A DNA stretch of 64,000 nt from Ascaris suum (Eukaryota; Nematoda; Chromadorea; Rhabditida; Ascarididae): positions 10,168,065-10,232,064 of the forward strand of contig CM024171.1 of assembly GCA_013433145.1 (NCBI GenBank). The letters run 5' to 3'. Made by a program: the position numbers and the translations under genes. Below, in pieces: positions 11,755 through 23,893 of the stretch. The notes beneath the pieces are model-generated. The model saw nothing but the letters and a program-made list of their open reading frames with translations, searched no databases and was not told the origin of the DNA. Within the stretch, counting starts at the first letter, position 1; each line of letters starts with the position of its first letter.

Positions 11755-12975
11755 AAGATGACTCCATATACCATAATTGATGTGTCACTTTGGAAAGCGG
11801 TTATAGAAATTTAAAGGGCTAAAAGTCTGAAGGCATTTTACACTAGCCGGATTTTCGTTTTACGTCACTCAGCTGATAGGAAAACAAGTCTTCTCTAGTA
11901 GATCTCTACAGGCTGCTGTTCGGTTTAATTGAAATATGAAACCGTTATTTTCTACGTTTCACTTTTTTATTGATAATTTGTGGAAGTGGTTAATCAGGCG
12001 AGAGGTATTGAAAAAGGATATATCTTAGAAGCTTCTATGGCGCACATGTCCATTTATTCAAATGATGAATGCTGGATTGAGAGAAATATCAAGGTGGGAT
12101 AGAAATAGATTGCTAAAGTTGACATATTTATTCTCCCATTGGTATTTGCCAAGATCGTCGAAGTGATGAATGATTCAAAATTTGGACCGCTTAAAGAAGC
12201 ACTCCAATTTCTATAAACTAATATTAAGAGAAGCCGAACTTCTAATGCTGCATTCTAGGCAGTCAGTTTGAAGAGCAGTGCACTGATAATAATTGAAGTG
12301 AATAGTGGTACTATAAGTTGCATATCTGAGACTTGCAACAGACTAATGTTTTGTTGCATCGCTTTTTAAAATATACGAAGCAGAGAGAACTTTTGGATAA
12401 ATTTGGAGAGGGAGAGAGGGAGAAGAAGAAAAAGAAAGGAAGCAAGAATAGAACAATCATCTCATCTCCTCGCAAGCAATCTTCTTGCTGACATTTGAAG
12501 TCCGTAAGCAATTAGCGAGAAAGAAAAACGTGTTTTTTTTGTAATCGATCTGATTTCAGGTGCTTTGGTCAGTATATCCACAGGCCTTAATAAATGCATA
12601 ATCTATAGAACTTGACCTAATTGGCGCATGTAGCCACTAGCTATGAGGCATTTCATACTAGGGGACTTGCTAGGGCTGTGTATATTTTTAAATTCATTTC
12701 ATTGAAAACTTATTCGAGTTACGTGCTTACAGCAGCGTTCCGTCGTTCTGTTTCAAGAGTGCATCCAGGCGCCATCTTCTGATGAGTGATGCACTCGCCA
12801 ACAGAAACAAAGAGGAATTCATAAATTCTACAAATATGTGAGCAACGTGAAAAGCGTTACCTTGCTTGCTCAGCTGGAACGTTATTCAACTGCATTGTGC
12901 ATTTGTTGTGAAAATGATTTTCAAAAAAACAGACTGAGCACAACGTTTTATTTCCTTACTAAGTTCAAACTGCAG
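11755..12975. other. Spacer without recognised genes
   Basis: No supported exon on either strand. A purine-rich GAGAGGGAGAAGAAG-like patch lies near 12.40 kb. Confidence 0.45.
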
Positions 12976-13703
12976 GCGTCGATGAAGTTTAAACGAATTG
13001 CAAGTAAACGATTTGAGATGTCTTTGTGTGAGGCACGACATCGCTCTAAGAGCAGTATTACTGCGACGTCAAGTCAGGTGCCTACGAATTATGAACGTGT
13101 TCAGCGTTAATGCACTATTATTTTGTTGTTTATAAGTATCAAGTATCGTATGCTCGAATTTTTGCCATTTCTATACTCATGGGCATCCATTCTGTCCGAA
13201 AACAATTTAGTTTAATTTCACCATTTCAAAACAATGAAAGTTGAGTTTCTCTCTCTATATTCGCTCATGATTTTGACATTCCGACCATATCGTGGGCAAT
13301 CTTCTGCCATAGAGCTCTTACTAAAACTTCCATTGTATCATCCTGGAATCTATACTTATTATTGATTTCGTTTCATATATGTTAACCACTCGAAACTTGC
13401 ATTAGGTCTAAAAACAATCTTTAATAATAACCTTCTTATAAGGAATTTCCGGTGGTTAAGCCAATAGCTGGAGAATGCAAAATCTGTAATGGGAGAAAAC
13501 GGGCTAGCGATACTCGCCAACTCTCTTTGCTCACAGTGGAACAACAGAAATCGTTGATGGATGATGTGGGTATCAAGCAATACAATATAGGCGGAAGACA
13601 ACATTTTTCGACCACTTCCCAAAAAAACTGTGGCGTAAATCAACACGGTCTGCCTTTTGAGAGCAATAACATAATTATACCGTGCAAAAGGTTCAAAAAA
13701 TGA
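12976..13703 (+). CDS. Candidate two-exon 3' end with C2CH-like zinc finger
   Basis: Two plus-strand segments fit in phase 0: 12976-13077 after a CTGCAG acceptor (KFKRIASKRFEMSLCEARHR, donor GTGCCT), and 13443-13703 ending TGA. The second begins EFPVVKPIAGECKICNGRKR and later holds CGVNQH. The spacing C-x2-C, about 50 residues, C-x4-H resembles THAP-like or related nematode C2CH fingers used in DNA binding, but it is not an exact THAP pattern. A 157-residue frame on the opposite strand covers the second segment and lacks splice borders or recognisable motifs. Could be a broken transposon-derived zinc-finger gene. Confidence 0.35.
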
Positions 13704-16700
13704 GGTTTCTGAGCTCAATAAAAGCATCGTAGAATCTGTTGCAAGAGGATATTTCAAGAAGCATAAATGCGAAGTCCCGTGGAAGGCTCTGAGGATCAAC
13801 CTTAGCAGCAATAGCTCCATCCATCCATCCATCTCCTGCGAAAAAGTTTCTTAACATATAGTTTCCGGGACTGAAAAACGGCTGAAATTGTTTCGCGCAC
13901 CTTCCTAATGTGCAGCTGCAACATACTATGGCGAAGTCATGTTTTTGTATGCTTATTCGTATGTGTCTATCTGCGTGCATGGCATTTCCAACTGACAATC
14001 AGTGAAGCTAAAAATACGAAATTTCATGGCTATACTGTATAATATAGAATAATATAGAATATAGAATAATATTTTCCGCGCTCACATATTATTTTAAATT
14101 ATGAACATTTTAAAGAGTATAACCTATTTGCATACATTTTACGCTAGGCGGGGCAGAAAAGGGCGAATCTTTTATGAAAGATTTTTGCGAGTAATTTAAC
14201 TAACTAGTGAGACACCATTTCACTTTTTCATTATTTTTGACGAATTACATGGTAGGTTATGCTTGACGCGAATGAATAACGCATATCGTGCCAGCTCTTT
14301 TAGTCGGCTTTCACACTTTTTTCGAACCAGTTTAGTGCAAAATTAAAGCCAACTGACTGTAAACCTTAACGACTCCTCAAGTGATAATGCTTCATCTCCA
14401 GGCTCATGGGTCACCTTGAGTGGTGATGGACGTAATTTTATAGTCTATATTAAAATCACCGAATTTCACGGCTCTAGCTGCACTGCTTCCTAGCTAATAG
14501 TGCCAAGCAAACCCATATATGCACAGATGTGATGTTGTTGTCATTATATGCTTCACAGATGAAAATATGCAAACAAGTTCAGCGATTCAGTTAAACTGAA
14601 TTTGTACAAATGCGATATTTCTTATATATTTCTGGGAATGATTGATTCAATTGAAATATGAATATGACTAGATAATAATAAATATATGTTGCATTGGCAT
14701 GATAAACGTTGAGAAATATGAATATTGTTTGCTTGATAAAGTATTGCTTGAAGAGAATTGATGAAACTGTTTAGTATGGTGAGCGACTTCTACCAAAATC
14801 CATATTGCAGCATCGATTCAGTGAATCTCCTTACTGTGTATATTTATTTTCTAGCAGAAAATCTCATTTTGCAATTAACAAATAGTTTCTATCTATTTGC
14901 CGCTTATTCTTTGCACATTTCATGAACGTATCTCATTATGTACAAATGCAAATATAACATTTATAGTGGAACATTTTTTTTTCATTGTTTTCAATGCAGT
15001 GAAAGTTTTCACATTATTTTAATTAGAGAATCACTGTACGTTCTTTATTCTTCTATGATTTCTTGAAATTTTGACTTCGCCGTAGAAAAATCAAAAGAAG
15101 CATTAATCAATGATAGCTAAGAATTGAAAGTGGGAACACCGTTTTGCAATATCATTCCTATCTAAGGTAGTGCCTCATTACATCATTCACCTTCGAGTGA
15201 AATAATTTCCCATTGTGCAATTGATAGCCTTAATGAGATCATCGATCATTTGTTACTACTCCTTACTTGCAAAAACAAGTGAATTAGAACAAGTTGCATT
15301 ATGCTCTATAATTTTGTCATTTTATCACACGTCGTTCTTATTAAACAAGGTGAAAAAGAGTTGTTCTCTTCGAAAGAGCTACAGGAAAGTTCTTAGGCGG
15401 CAAGATGTTTTTTGAAGCTTCAAATGAGGTCAACGATACTGCATAGACTCGATTTTAATGCCCACTTCAGAAAGCTAATGTGTTTCTAAGAGGAGAGCAA
15501 ATGACGGTTTGCTTCCGTCGATAATAAAGCAATTGATAGTGCGTCACTTGTTCGAGGGAATTCGCTATTCGTGACAATAAACATTTGAGAGCTCATAAAG
15601 TGACTTTTGTTGCTTCTTACTCTGGCGCTCATTGTAACGCTTTCTGTCTGAAATGAATATCACTAATAGAAGACACCGACGTCATTTTCGCATTAAAAAA
15701 CCAATTTGCTTCTTTGTTTAGCTAGTTTGCTTTGCTTCGCACTTTCCTTCCCTTATATTGAGTTATTTCTCCGATTTTCATTTTAGCTCGATCATTTACT
15801 CACAAATTTTAAAAAATTTAGCATCGTTTCTTAAAAATTCTGGATGATTACAAATTGAGACATTGTCATAAAGTCCATACTGCCAATCATCCAGAATTTA
15901 CGAAAAAGCAAAACAAATTTCTTCGTAAACATTATCATTATATCAACCATTGCACTGGGGACTATTACGAATTCCTTTCATCAATCTCAAATGCGATATC
16001 TGTGTAGTGTTCTCAATGGGAAATTTTTAGCACAAGTTTTCAACGTTGGAGTCATGAATGCTCTGAAAATAAACTGATAAACTATATTTTGAATGCATCT
16101 AAAGAAGAGATGAGCAGTAGAAATTGTTGAAAGGTTGCCCAACGTTCTCTTGCTTGTTTACCCTTTCAATAAATTATACATTTGAGTTCTGATAACAACT
16201 GTTAAGCAACGCATGAACTTGCAATCCCATTTCTGCATTAGCGAGAGACAAGAATGTCGAGTATCAAATGGTGCTTGTACTGCTTAAAATCGGATATCCT
16301 AATTCTTAAATCCATTGATCGTTAGATGATGTGATTGAGTTTTTCATTCACATTCAGTTTTTCATTCATATCCAGTAAAAGTTCAAAAATTTATGCCATT
16401 TTTCGTAAGTCAGTCGAAATGAGCGGACAATTTCAGTGAGCGATTTTCATCCGGAGGCTGTAACACCGATTAATGTTCTTTCCAGATGGAACTGCTTTTC
16501 GATATGGCTCATTTCCCGACTGCGGTCTTTCATTTTGTTTTTGGGGTATTTGTAGTTTGTTGTTAAGTAATACGATGTTGCATCTAAGAACATTGGCAAG
16601 CGTTCCATATTTAATTTATGCTTTAAAAAAAACATAAATTCAAGCAAAACTTTTTTCACTCTGGAAGTATAAAAAATGATGAAAATCTATCGCTTACGCC

Positions 16701-18862
16701 TATTGTTGCCAAGTATTACAGGAGTTGGTTAAAAGCTTTAAAGAATTATCCGACTGCACTAAACTAAGCTAAATCATTAAATCGCAGTTTATTCGAAAAT
16801 GGGGAAAAGAAAACTTTAAATGCAATGAGAGATAGAGTATTACCCATGCTGAAATTCGAGTCATATGAGAAATCTCCTACACATATGTAGAGCAACTCTA
16901 GATGAGAAACGCCTATTCGAACGAATATTGAGAATCAGATGCTTTCGGTTTTTACACTAGAAATTTTCTAATTTTGATAAGAACTGCTCTCACTATTAAA
17001 TCCAATGAAAACGAAAATTGTTTCATTATTGTATCAATTTATTTCCCGTATATAGACGAATCTATGTTGAAGAACTAAAACTTATCCGAGCATGCCCATT
17101 CAAGTGTCGACCTCTGACACTGCAAAATTGTTGCAGTGTGATGATACGGTGCAGCGCCGTTTGACCAAACTATTGGCCTAGGTGTAATGTTCCAAAACGA
17201 GTCCACAAAAACGTGGAAAGTCAGTATTCTATTCGAGTGAAGTGGCATGAAAGAAAGAACGTGTGACTTTAGATGTGAATGAATTGGAGATAATTTCGAT
17301 AGGCTGACTGTTCCGTACGATCGTGCAGCTGTTGCGCCAACAAAGTCGTTAGCGTTTGAGTCTGCCTCCTTGAATCAACTAATCGATTATGGATCGTTGC
17401 GCTTATCTTGTGCTCTGATCGGTCTCATCACATCGACTTCTCTTCAACTTCGCTGAACTTATTCGCAGATTTTAAGATACCTAGTATTTATTCATTATGG
17501 ACAGGTGTTGAGCTTTCATTATTTACCTTTATGAAACTACAATAGTATATTGTCAATACATGTTTCAGGAGTAAAATTAGTGCTGAACATGCAAAACTAC
17601 TTCACCAATCATTCACATGGATTTTGCTCCGAATTATTCATAAATTTTTTAGGTGGGATATGCAAAAATAAAAGAATTGTAGGGAACTTCGAAAATAGAT
17701 GTCTTTTTTCGCCATGACCTGCGAAGCGTGCCGTTCCTGAGGAACTTTGCATCGCTAATATTCCTATTATATTATGTCGTTTGATGGATTTATCGCTATA
17801 TTCAGTAATTTCTGATGAAAAATCGACACTGAACAGTTTATGATATGAATATTTTATGGGAGTGAATATCTTACGCTAGGCATCTTTATAAGAGATAATT
17901 GCTATTTAATTTGTAACATTTCGCCTGAGAAATACAATAACTTCCTCGTCATAAACGTGGTCTTCAAACGTAGTAGATCGATACTCCAGAAAGAAGAGAA
18001 ACTGACCTTGAAAGTGGTGTTTTCGTCGAAATTGCTTATACACTGCATAGGGCAGGCTGCTAAATTAGCATGTTTTAACCGTCATGCGAAACGGAACCGC
18101 AAAGTTTCAAGTGAACAGAACCAAACCAATTCAATGAGCATCCTGCCTCATAATCACGTCTTCACCATGTTTCTTACAAATATCAGCCTCAAACGGGCAA
18201 TTAACAACTCTCAGTAAATATTTAAGGAATCTGCTGATAATTTTTGAAGGACATTCCCATCGATAAAATGCTCAGAGCAAACATACAAAAGTAAAGATAA
18301 AATAAGCGGAAAATACGCTATAAATGTCATGACCTGCTAATAAAAATGAGACACATTTACATTATGATCGAATTAATGGCTCTTGAACATATCTGTTATA
18401 GGTAGTCCGTCAACACCGTAGGATGTATGGTCGACATTGAAGTAGCAAGTGTTCTACATGTATCTGTTATATCCGTTGCGAGCATTCCTCGATTGTGCCG
18501 AATTGTGAAGGTGGTGTTTTTCACGAAACCTGACACCTTTACATCGTTCGGCATCCACCTTCACATTTTGTCGCAAATTTCGTAAATGAAGTCTTCCGAT
18601 TTTATAAGTTTATAAGTGGCGTTCCAAAGAATCGTTTAACTTTTCACCGGGTGCAATGAACTATTTCGCTCTCCTTCGATTGCTCCACAAATGCTGCCGA
18701 GCTAAGACCGCAGATCTTTATGCATGTCGATTTCTTATGCCATGCAGACGGTACTTTCCGCTTTCTTTATAGCTTCGCTATCTAGCCTTACTGTCATTTC
18801 CACACATCTGCCGAACGCAGAGCTTTGTTTTCTAATATTTCTTCTTGCAAGCGGGCTTTTTT
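13704..18862. other. Long AT-rich spacer or intron
   Basis: Five kilobases with only short frames. A degenerate AATATAG-type repeat lies at 14.03-14.08 kb and a four-unit CATC run at 13.82 kb. No RNA gene recognised. It may be intronic to the plus-strand gene ending at 23.17 kb. Confidence 0.4.
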
Positions 18863-19048
18863 TCATCTTTTCTGACATTTACAGTATTTGCTAACTGCGA
18901 CGATCTTTCCATCGAGAATGGCGAGAGCACCAACAAAGCATAATTGAGTCAGATGCGTAACACGAACTTCCGAACTCTTTTTCAATCCGCTTCCCGCATT
19001 ACCATCTCCAAGCAAGCAGAAAACAGTTTTGGGGATAAAGAAATTCAC
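18863..19048 (-). CDS. Candidate coding fragment, minus strand
   Basis: The minus strand reads PKTVFCLLGDGNAGSGLKKS followed by SEVRVTHLTQLCFVGALAIL and DGKIVAVSKYCKCQKR before TGA. Codon choice is more GC-ending than the surroundings. No clear acceptor and no partner exon were found, so this is either an isolated relic or chance. Confidence 0.25.
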   Translation of the reverse strand: MNFFIPKTVFCLLGDGNAGSGLKKSSEVRVTHLTQLCFVGALAILDGKIVAVSKYCKCQKR

Positions 19049-22000
19049 TCATCATAATTTTCCAGTTACGTTTTCTTTATTTATGGTGCAAATTAACATC
19101 TTGCTGTGCTTCTCACAGCTATATTTTGGTAGAAGTTGGAGAAAATTGTAGTACTGATGGCGTTGTACATTCTCTATTCCAACAGATTCCTCAGGAACAC
19201 AAGTGGCCGCACTTCCCTCCCTCAGTAACAACCGTCTCTGAATGAGAAACTTGTGAGATGTTGCACCTCAAAACTTCGTATATGGCAACAATGATTCATT
19301 TGTGCAGTAGGCCTGTGACATGCAGAATTTTCTTCCGGGTATTTTGTAAACCATGCGGAAGAGAGTTGGAAGAATATGATTTTTTTCTAGCTCATAGCTG
19401 TGGACAGAACTACGCTTCGTTGGTGCGAAATTAAAGTGATTTCCCAAAGGGACATCTGAGAACTCCCTAAAATCTCAAGGTGGGATGAATTCAGCCGTCA
19501 GCGGATGATACTCCAGCAATCCGAGACTGAAGATGCCTAACCGTATTTTGGAATCGAAGTTTTACGGCCTAGCGATAGTTTTGCGCAATGCAAAACGAGA
19601 AGTGCACTTGCCATTCTTTTGAACATATCTAACACAGTTTACCTGGCCTTTAGAAGAAATTTATCAAGCCGATAAACACCATTCAATTGTTGGTTGACAA
19701 TAGGCGATGAATGCTCAACGATAATACTCAGTAAATTTATAACGTCGTTAAAGCACATTTTGAAGTGTTAAAAGCTTCGTACAGGATTCCCGAGTGGTAC
19801 ATATTTCATTTGAGATCAACAAAGGTTTCACTTTGAACTTATCGGTTGCAGTTAATTGTGGCGAATCGTCTACTCGCTGTGGGCATTCATTTCGAAAGTG
19901 CACCTAAAAAGCTATACTTCTCATGCAAAGTGTTAATTGCTATGAGTTTGAATATTCCACGAAAACATTTAAGTGGTTGGTAAAATATCGAAATCAATAA
20001 TATAGCTTGCGAAAGAATGGGCAATTTCTGAATCACTGGCGAAAAAAATCCACAAATATTTAGTAGATTTTTTTTTTTGGTGGATCGTTTAAATGAGTGG
20101 TGAAAGTTAGCAGATAGAGGCTAAAATACCGCACTACGAAGCTGTATTGAATCTACCATTAAAGTGTCCCGTAATCAAATTTCAAAAAAGTCCTGCAATA
20201 TCTTATTTCTGTACTTTGAGAAGCAATATAAAAATTGCGGATTGCATCAGGTGTCTCGGCAAAGCAATCTCTAATAGCAGTTCAAATTTTGTCTTCGAAA
20301 GCCGCGATGCAGCTATTAGATAGGAATATTACCCTTGATGTGGTCGGTCATCTAGGAAGAAACCGCACTATCTCGAGTTGGTAATCTCATGTGTGGGTAA
20401 ATCTTCTAATATTGCATCGTTTATGATATATTGAAAAAGCTTAAACGTCAATAAATTTAGACTAGTGGATTTAAAACTTGATTTCTTGCCTTGATAGGCC
20501 TTTCTTTGAAGAAAAATATAATATAAGCAGTTTTCCACGACTTCAGTGAAAAGCGTCACTGAAAAGTCTTTATCAATGGTTGCATTTCTACGAAGCAGAG
20601 CATATGCTTTTAGGTCTCAATGAGATTTTGTTGCTCCAGTAATGAAACTCTTTGAAAAGATTTTCGAAATTGATCGGAAAAAGCGGAATTTAAGCGGCTA
20701 TGACTTTTCGTCGTAAAGTGCAGAAAAGTTTCATGGTTCAGTAATTCGAGAATCGCGGAATTTAATACATCCGAGAAAAAAGTTTGCCACCATCAAACGC
20801 ATTATTTTATATTACTCACTAGGCATTCATTTTCCACTTTTAAAGCACCAACTGTTTGTGTTAAATACGATTTTTCACTAACGTATCGGTATAAGAATTC
20901 ACACTGCCAAGACAAATTAAATACTTTCCGAGGAAATGTTTTTTGGATGCCATCCGTTGTAAATTTTCGGCCGTCTTTCTCAGTTTTCTTCAAAAGAATG
21001 CAGCACTTATTCTTATAAAACTGCAGTAATTTATGAAGCAAAATTGAGATGATCGAAACTATAATTGCCGTAGTGTTATTTATGATTGAATAATTCGGCC
21101 GATGAAATTTTTTATTTTGTGGCATATATATGGAATATTTCATTAATTAGGTATCATTAAGGCGCACTGCATTGGGCATACTTAACAAATGAAATGCGCT
21201 GATGTGATGATCAGAGGATCAGAAAATTGAGCATCCTCCAAACATAGATTATTTCATGATACTGCTAGCGATCACTTGACTAAGTGACGAGCAATCCAAC
21301 ACAGGGTTAATCTCTCTCTCTAAAATTTTCGGATTCTTTCTTGCTATTCGAAAGCAATTCCACTGAAAGCCGATATACGCACCGCCCTCAAGTGATACCG
21401 TTTTGCATCGATGTATTTTTGCTGGTTTTAGTTTCTTTTTTAAAATTTAAATGTGATGGACGGCTCATCAACCCTTATTTCTGTTCAAAGAAAGTCTTCA
21501 GAAACGTAAATTCGACTACTTTGAGCAATTTACTTGGTTCTAAAAAATACTACTTCCTGTGAGCTTGCATTAGCCTCTATACGATAGTAATTCGCAAGCA
21601 TTTTGCCGTACAATCATTTGTATTTTAGTGAGTGGTGAGAGGGTCTCTGATCTTGTTTTGCTGAGCCTCAGCTACATTCCTCCACAAAAACGTCCTTACT
21701 TTCTTTTAAGATCTTTGCCTTCATCATTCATTGTTCTAATTGCACACGACTTCTTGAACTCTTTTTTCTTTGCAAAGAAAATGCTAAAAACCTTAAAAGT
21801 TTTTTGCCAGTGGCACCAGCGTTTTTTCTTTCCTCGAATTAGTCGTTCGATTCCTTCCTGGCCGCCAAGCTATCAATTTCAGCCTCTCTCTCGTTATCAC
21901 CGTTTCACCATGCCATCGTCCGCTTATTGCCTCAGACTTGGAAAATCATACCTCGATTATAATATAATTTAGGCAAAGGAAGCAAGACGGCGAAAAACAG

Positions 22001-22129
22001 TAACGACGGCAATAAATAGATAACAACACGACAAACTCATTGAACATACTCGAGGCAATAAACCTTATCTTTTAACACATAACATCACCTCATGAGAGAC
22101 TGATTGGCAGTGCGCTAAAAAGATTCCTC
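19049..22129. other. Spacer or intron without recognised genes
   Basis: Short AT-rich frames only, including a lysine- and asparagine-rich minus-strand frame near 20.8-21.1 kb that looks non-coding. Confidence 0.4.
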
Positions 22130-22660
22130 TTGGAATGCCTCATTACCAATACACACCACCAAGCGTTCCGCGCGCCTTTGCAAATACCTTTCAACAAAAT
22201 AACTTCATACGCATTTTCGACCTCGTCTCTAATTACGTTACCACGTGTAACTTCAACGGCAGCAAGTTGTGCTCATGACCAAAAATGCGAACAGATGCAA
22301 CTTAGGACGCTTTTAGCGATTAGTGATGATTCTGAGGCAACTACCCGAACACTTTTTGGCGTCTTTTTATCAATGTTCGGCGCAGTTGTTGATCATTTGT
22401 CACCTGGCCTGAGTGTGTATCATTCCAAGTGTGATGTACCTGGCTTGAGTATGTATCATTCCACGTGTGATGTACTAGAACCGAAGATGTTGCATCGCGA
22501 TGACTTTTCCGACAACTCCCTACCCCTCACATCCCGAACCTTGCGCCACTCCCAAAGTCTACAAGAAAATAATACTTCGTTAAGATGGGATCGCATTGAA
22601 TATAATTTCGTTAAATGCCAATTTTTGCGCATATTTAACTACAATTCATTGTTCGCATAA
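22130..22660 (+). CDS. Open reading frame of 176 codons with internal 12-residue duplication
   Basis: This is the longest uninterrupted frame in the window. It lacks a recognised domain or signal peptide. Near residue 90 it contains two adjacent copies of a 12-residue unit, PGLSVYHSKCDV and PGLSMYHSTCDV, encoded by a 36-base tandem duplication. No convincing acceptor or donor was found around it, and the flanking frame is AT-rich. It may be an uncharacterised small gene, part of an exon, or a chance frame. Confidence 0.3.
   Translation: MECLITNTHHQAFRAPLQIPFNKITSYAFSTSSLITLPRVTSTAASCAHDQKCEQMQLRTLLAISDDSEATTRTLFGVFLSMFGAVVDHLSPGLSVYHSKCDVPGLSMYHSTCDVLEPKMLHRDDFSDNSLPLTSRTLRHSQSLQENNTSLRWDRIEYNFVKCQFLRIFNYNSLFA
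22403..22474 (+). repeat. 36-base tandem duplication, two copies
   Basis: Units 22403-22438 and 22439-22474 differ at only three positions, and the unit length keeps the surrounding open frame. The copies are recent or constrained. Confidence 0.85.
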
Positions 22661-22907
22661 ACGCATCTCAGTATTGAATAAAGAAGGTGCTAATAGACTA
22701 TTTGTTCTAATCGAATATGCATATAATCAAAGTTTTCCGGCTGGCCAGGCTGCGAATTTTGCTTCACTGCGTTATAACAAAGATTAATTTACAGATAACC
22801 AGCGAATATGAGCAATCAGCCGATCAAACGAGGGATCAGCTTTTACGAACGATACGCTAATAACGCAACACTAACGAACTAACTGTCTGTGATGGCCGTA
22901 TTCGTAG

Positions 22908-23168
22908 GTAGACATGATGGGTCGATTCGGCTGAAAAGCCCAACGTCTCCACGATCGACCGCCACTAGTGTGATACTTGCCGAAGGATATACCGAAGATG
23001 GACGAATTAGTCCATACGGCAGCATGAGGTAATGTTCCATGTTATGAAGATATATTAAATGTTTAATTGCAAGTTCTATTCACAGCGAATTTAATAAACA
23101 TTGTTTGTTTCAGAATCATCGCTGCAAAAGCCAACCTCCATCTATGGTGCCATATTAGTTGTATATAG
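22908..23168 (+). CDS. Last two exons of an unidentified plus-strand gene
   Basis: Exon 22908-23028 enters in phase 1 and leaves in phase 2 at AG|GTAATG. It encodes RHDGSIRLKSPTSPRSTATS then VILAEGYTEDGRISPYGSMR. Exon 23114-23168 follows a TTGTTTCAG acceptor and completes the split Arg codon, reading IIAAKANLHLWCHISCI and TAG. An AATAAA follows the stop by six bases. The Ser/Pro/Arg-rich sequence looks like a cytoplasmic tail or linker. The family was not recognised, and no upstream exon ending in phase 1 was found within the preceding 10 kb. It may be the end of a long gene with large introns, or an alternative last exon. Confidence 0.6.
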
Positions 23169-23174
23169 GGAGTG

Positions 23175-23180
23175 AATAAA
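23175..23180 (+). terminator. Poly(A) signal AATAAA
   Basis: Perfect hexamer directly after the TAG of the preceding exon, consistent with a very short 3' UTR. It supports the terminal-exon call. Confidence 0.55.
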
Positions 23181-23467
23181 AGTCTGTTGCGCGCATCTGA
23201 AGTTTGCGCTATGACCTAGCCAACTTCAGATTCATTATTTGTTGTGGTAAAACGAATGATTTTGGCTAATTAGAAATTGGAATTTGATGGCCGATAAAAT
23301 TTCGATTTGTGACAGCCGGCTGTAAAGAGAATTTCAGCCATCCAAAAGATATAAGAGTTGAAATTATTTTTTGCTAGAAGTCGTTGAAAAGACGGCGGAA
23401 ATGGGTTGTAAATGATGCGAAAGTATTTGTAATATCAAATAACCGTAGCGTTTCATATTAAGCTTCT

Positions 23468-23893
23468 TTGCAAGTGTTCTATCCATGGCGTAGTTCGATT
23501 AGTGATGGTGTTCGGTTCAACGTTCCGAGTGATATATTGAAATGTGCACAGGCAAGGAATTGCAAACATGCGCTGAAGCCTTCGGGTTCTAGACAACGTA
23601 TTTCTGTTTGGAATAGCGAATTTCCCCTAAACGATTCCTTATGCATCATGTTTGAAATCAGTTTGCTTGCGATTATAAGATCGCATAGATGTAGTATCCG
23701 AAGATCGTTCTCTCATGTATCATATCTCCGAGTAGTCTGTCGCAATCCACTGCAGTACAGCTCATCATTTCAATACTACTTAACCGGTATATTTATAGTC
23801 CTTCTAATTACCGTCGTAGTCTTATATGCACTCATTCGTCATGCGAATTACCTTATAAGCGCATACCAGTCACTCATCAACGTTCCTCTTTAA
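23468..23893 (+). CDS. Open frame of 141 codons with C-terminal membrane segment
   Basis: The frame opens after a TTTGCAAG that could be an acceptor or simply sequence. It includes ILKCAQARNCKHALKPSGSR and a hydrophobic segment YYLTGIFIVLLITVVVLYAL near the end, then stops at TAA. Overall it looks like an extracellular part with several cysteines plus one membrane anchor and a short tail. It has no recognised family and no partner exon. It could be a relic or an independent short gene downstream of the poly(A) signal at 23175. Confidence 0.33.
   Translation: MQVFYPWRSSISDGVRFNVPSDILKCAQARNCKHALKPSGSRQRISVWNSEFPLNDSLCIMFEISLLAIIRSHRCSIRRSFSHVSYLRVVCRNPLQYSSSFQYYLTGIFIVLLITVVVLYALIRHANYLISAYQSLINVPL

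Noticed and set aside
13359..13832. 157-codon minus-strand open frame
   Set aside because: Overlaps the better plus-strand exon candidate at 13443-13703; no splice borders, hydrophobic or cysteine pattern that suggests a protein.
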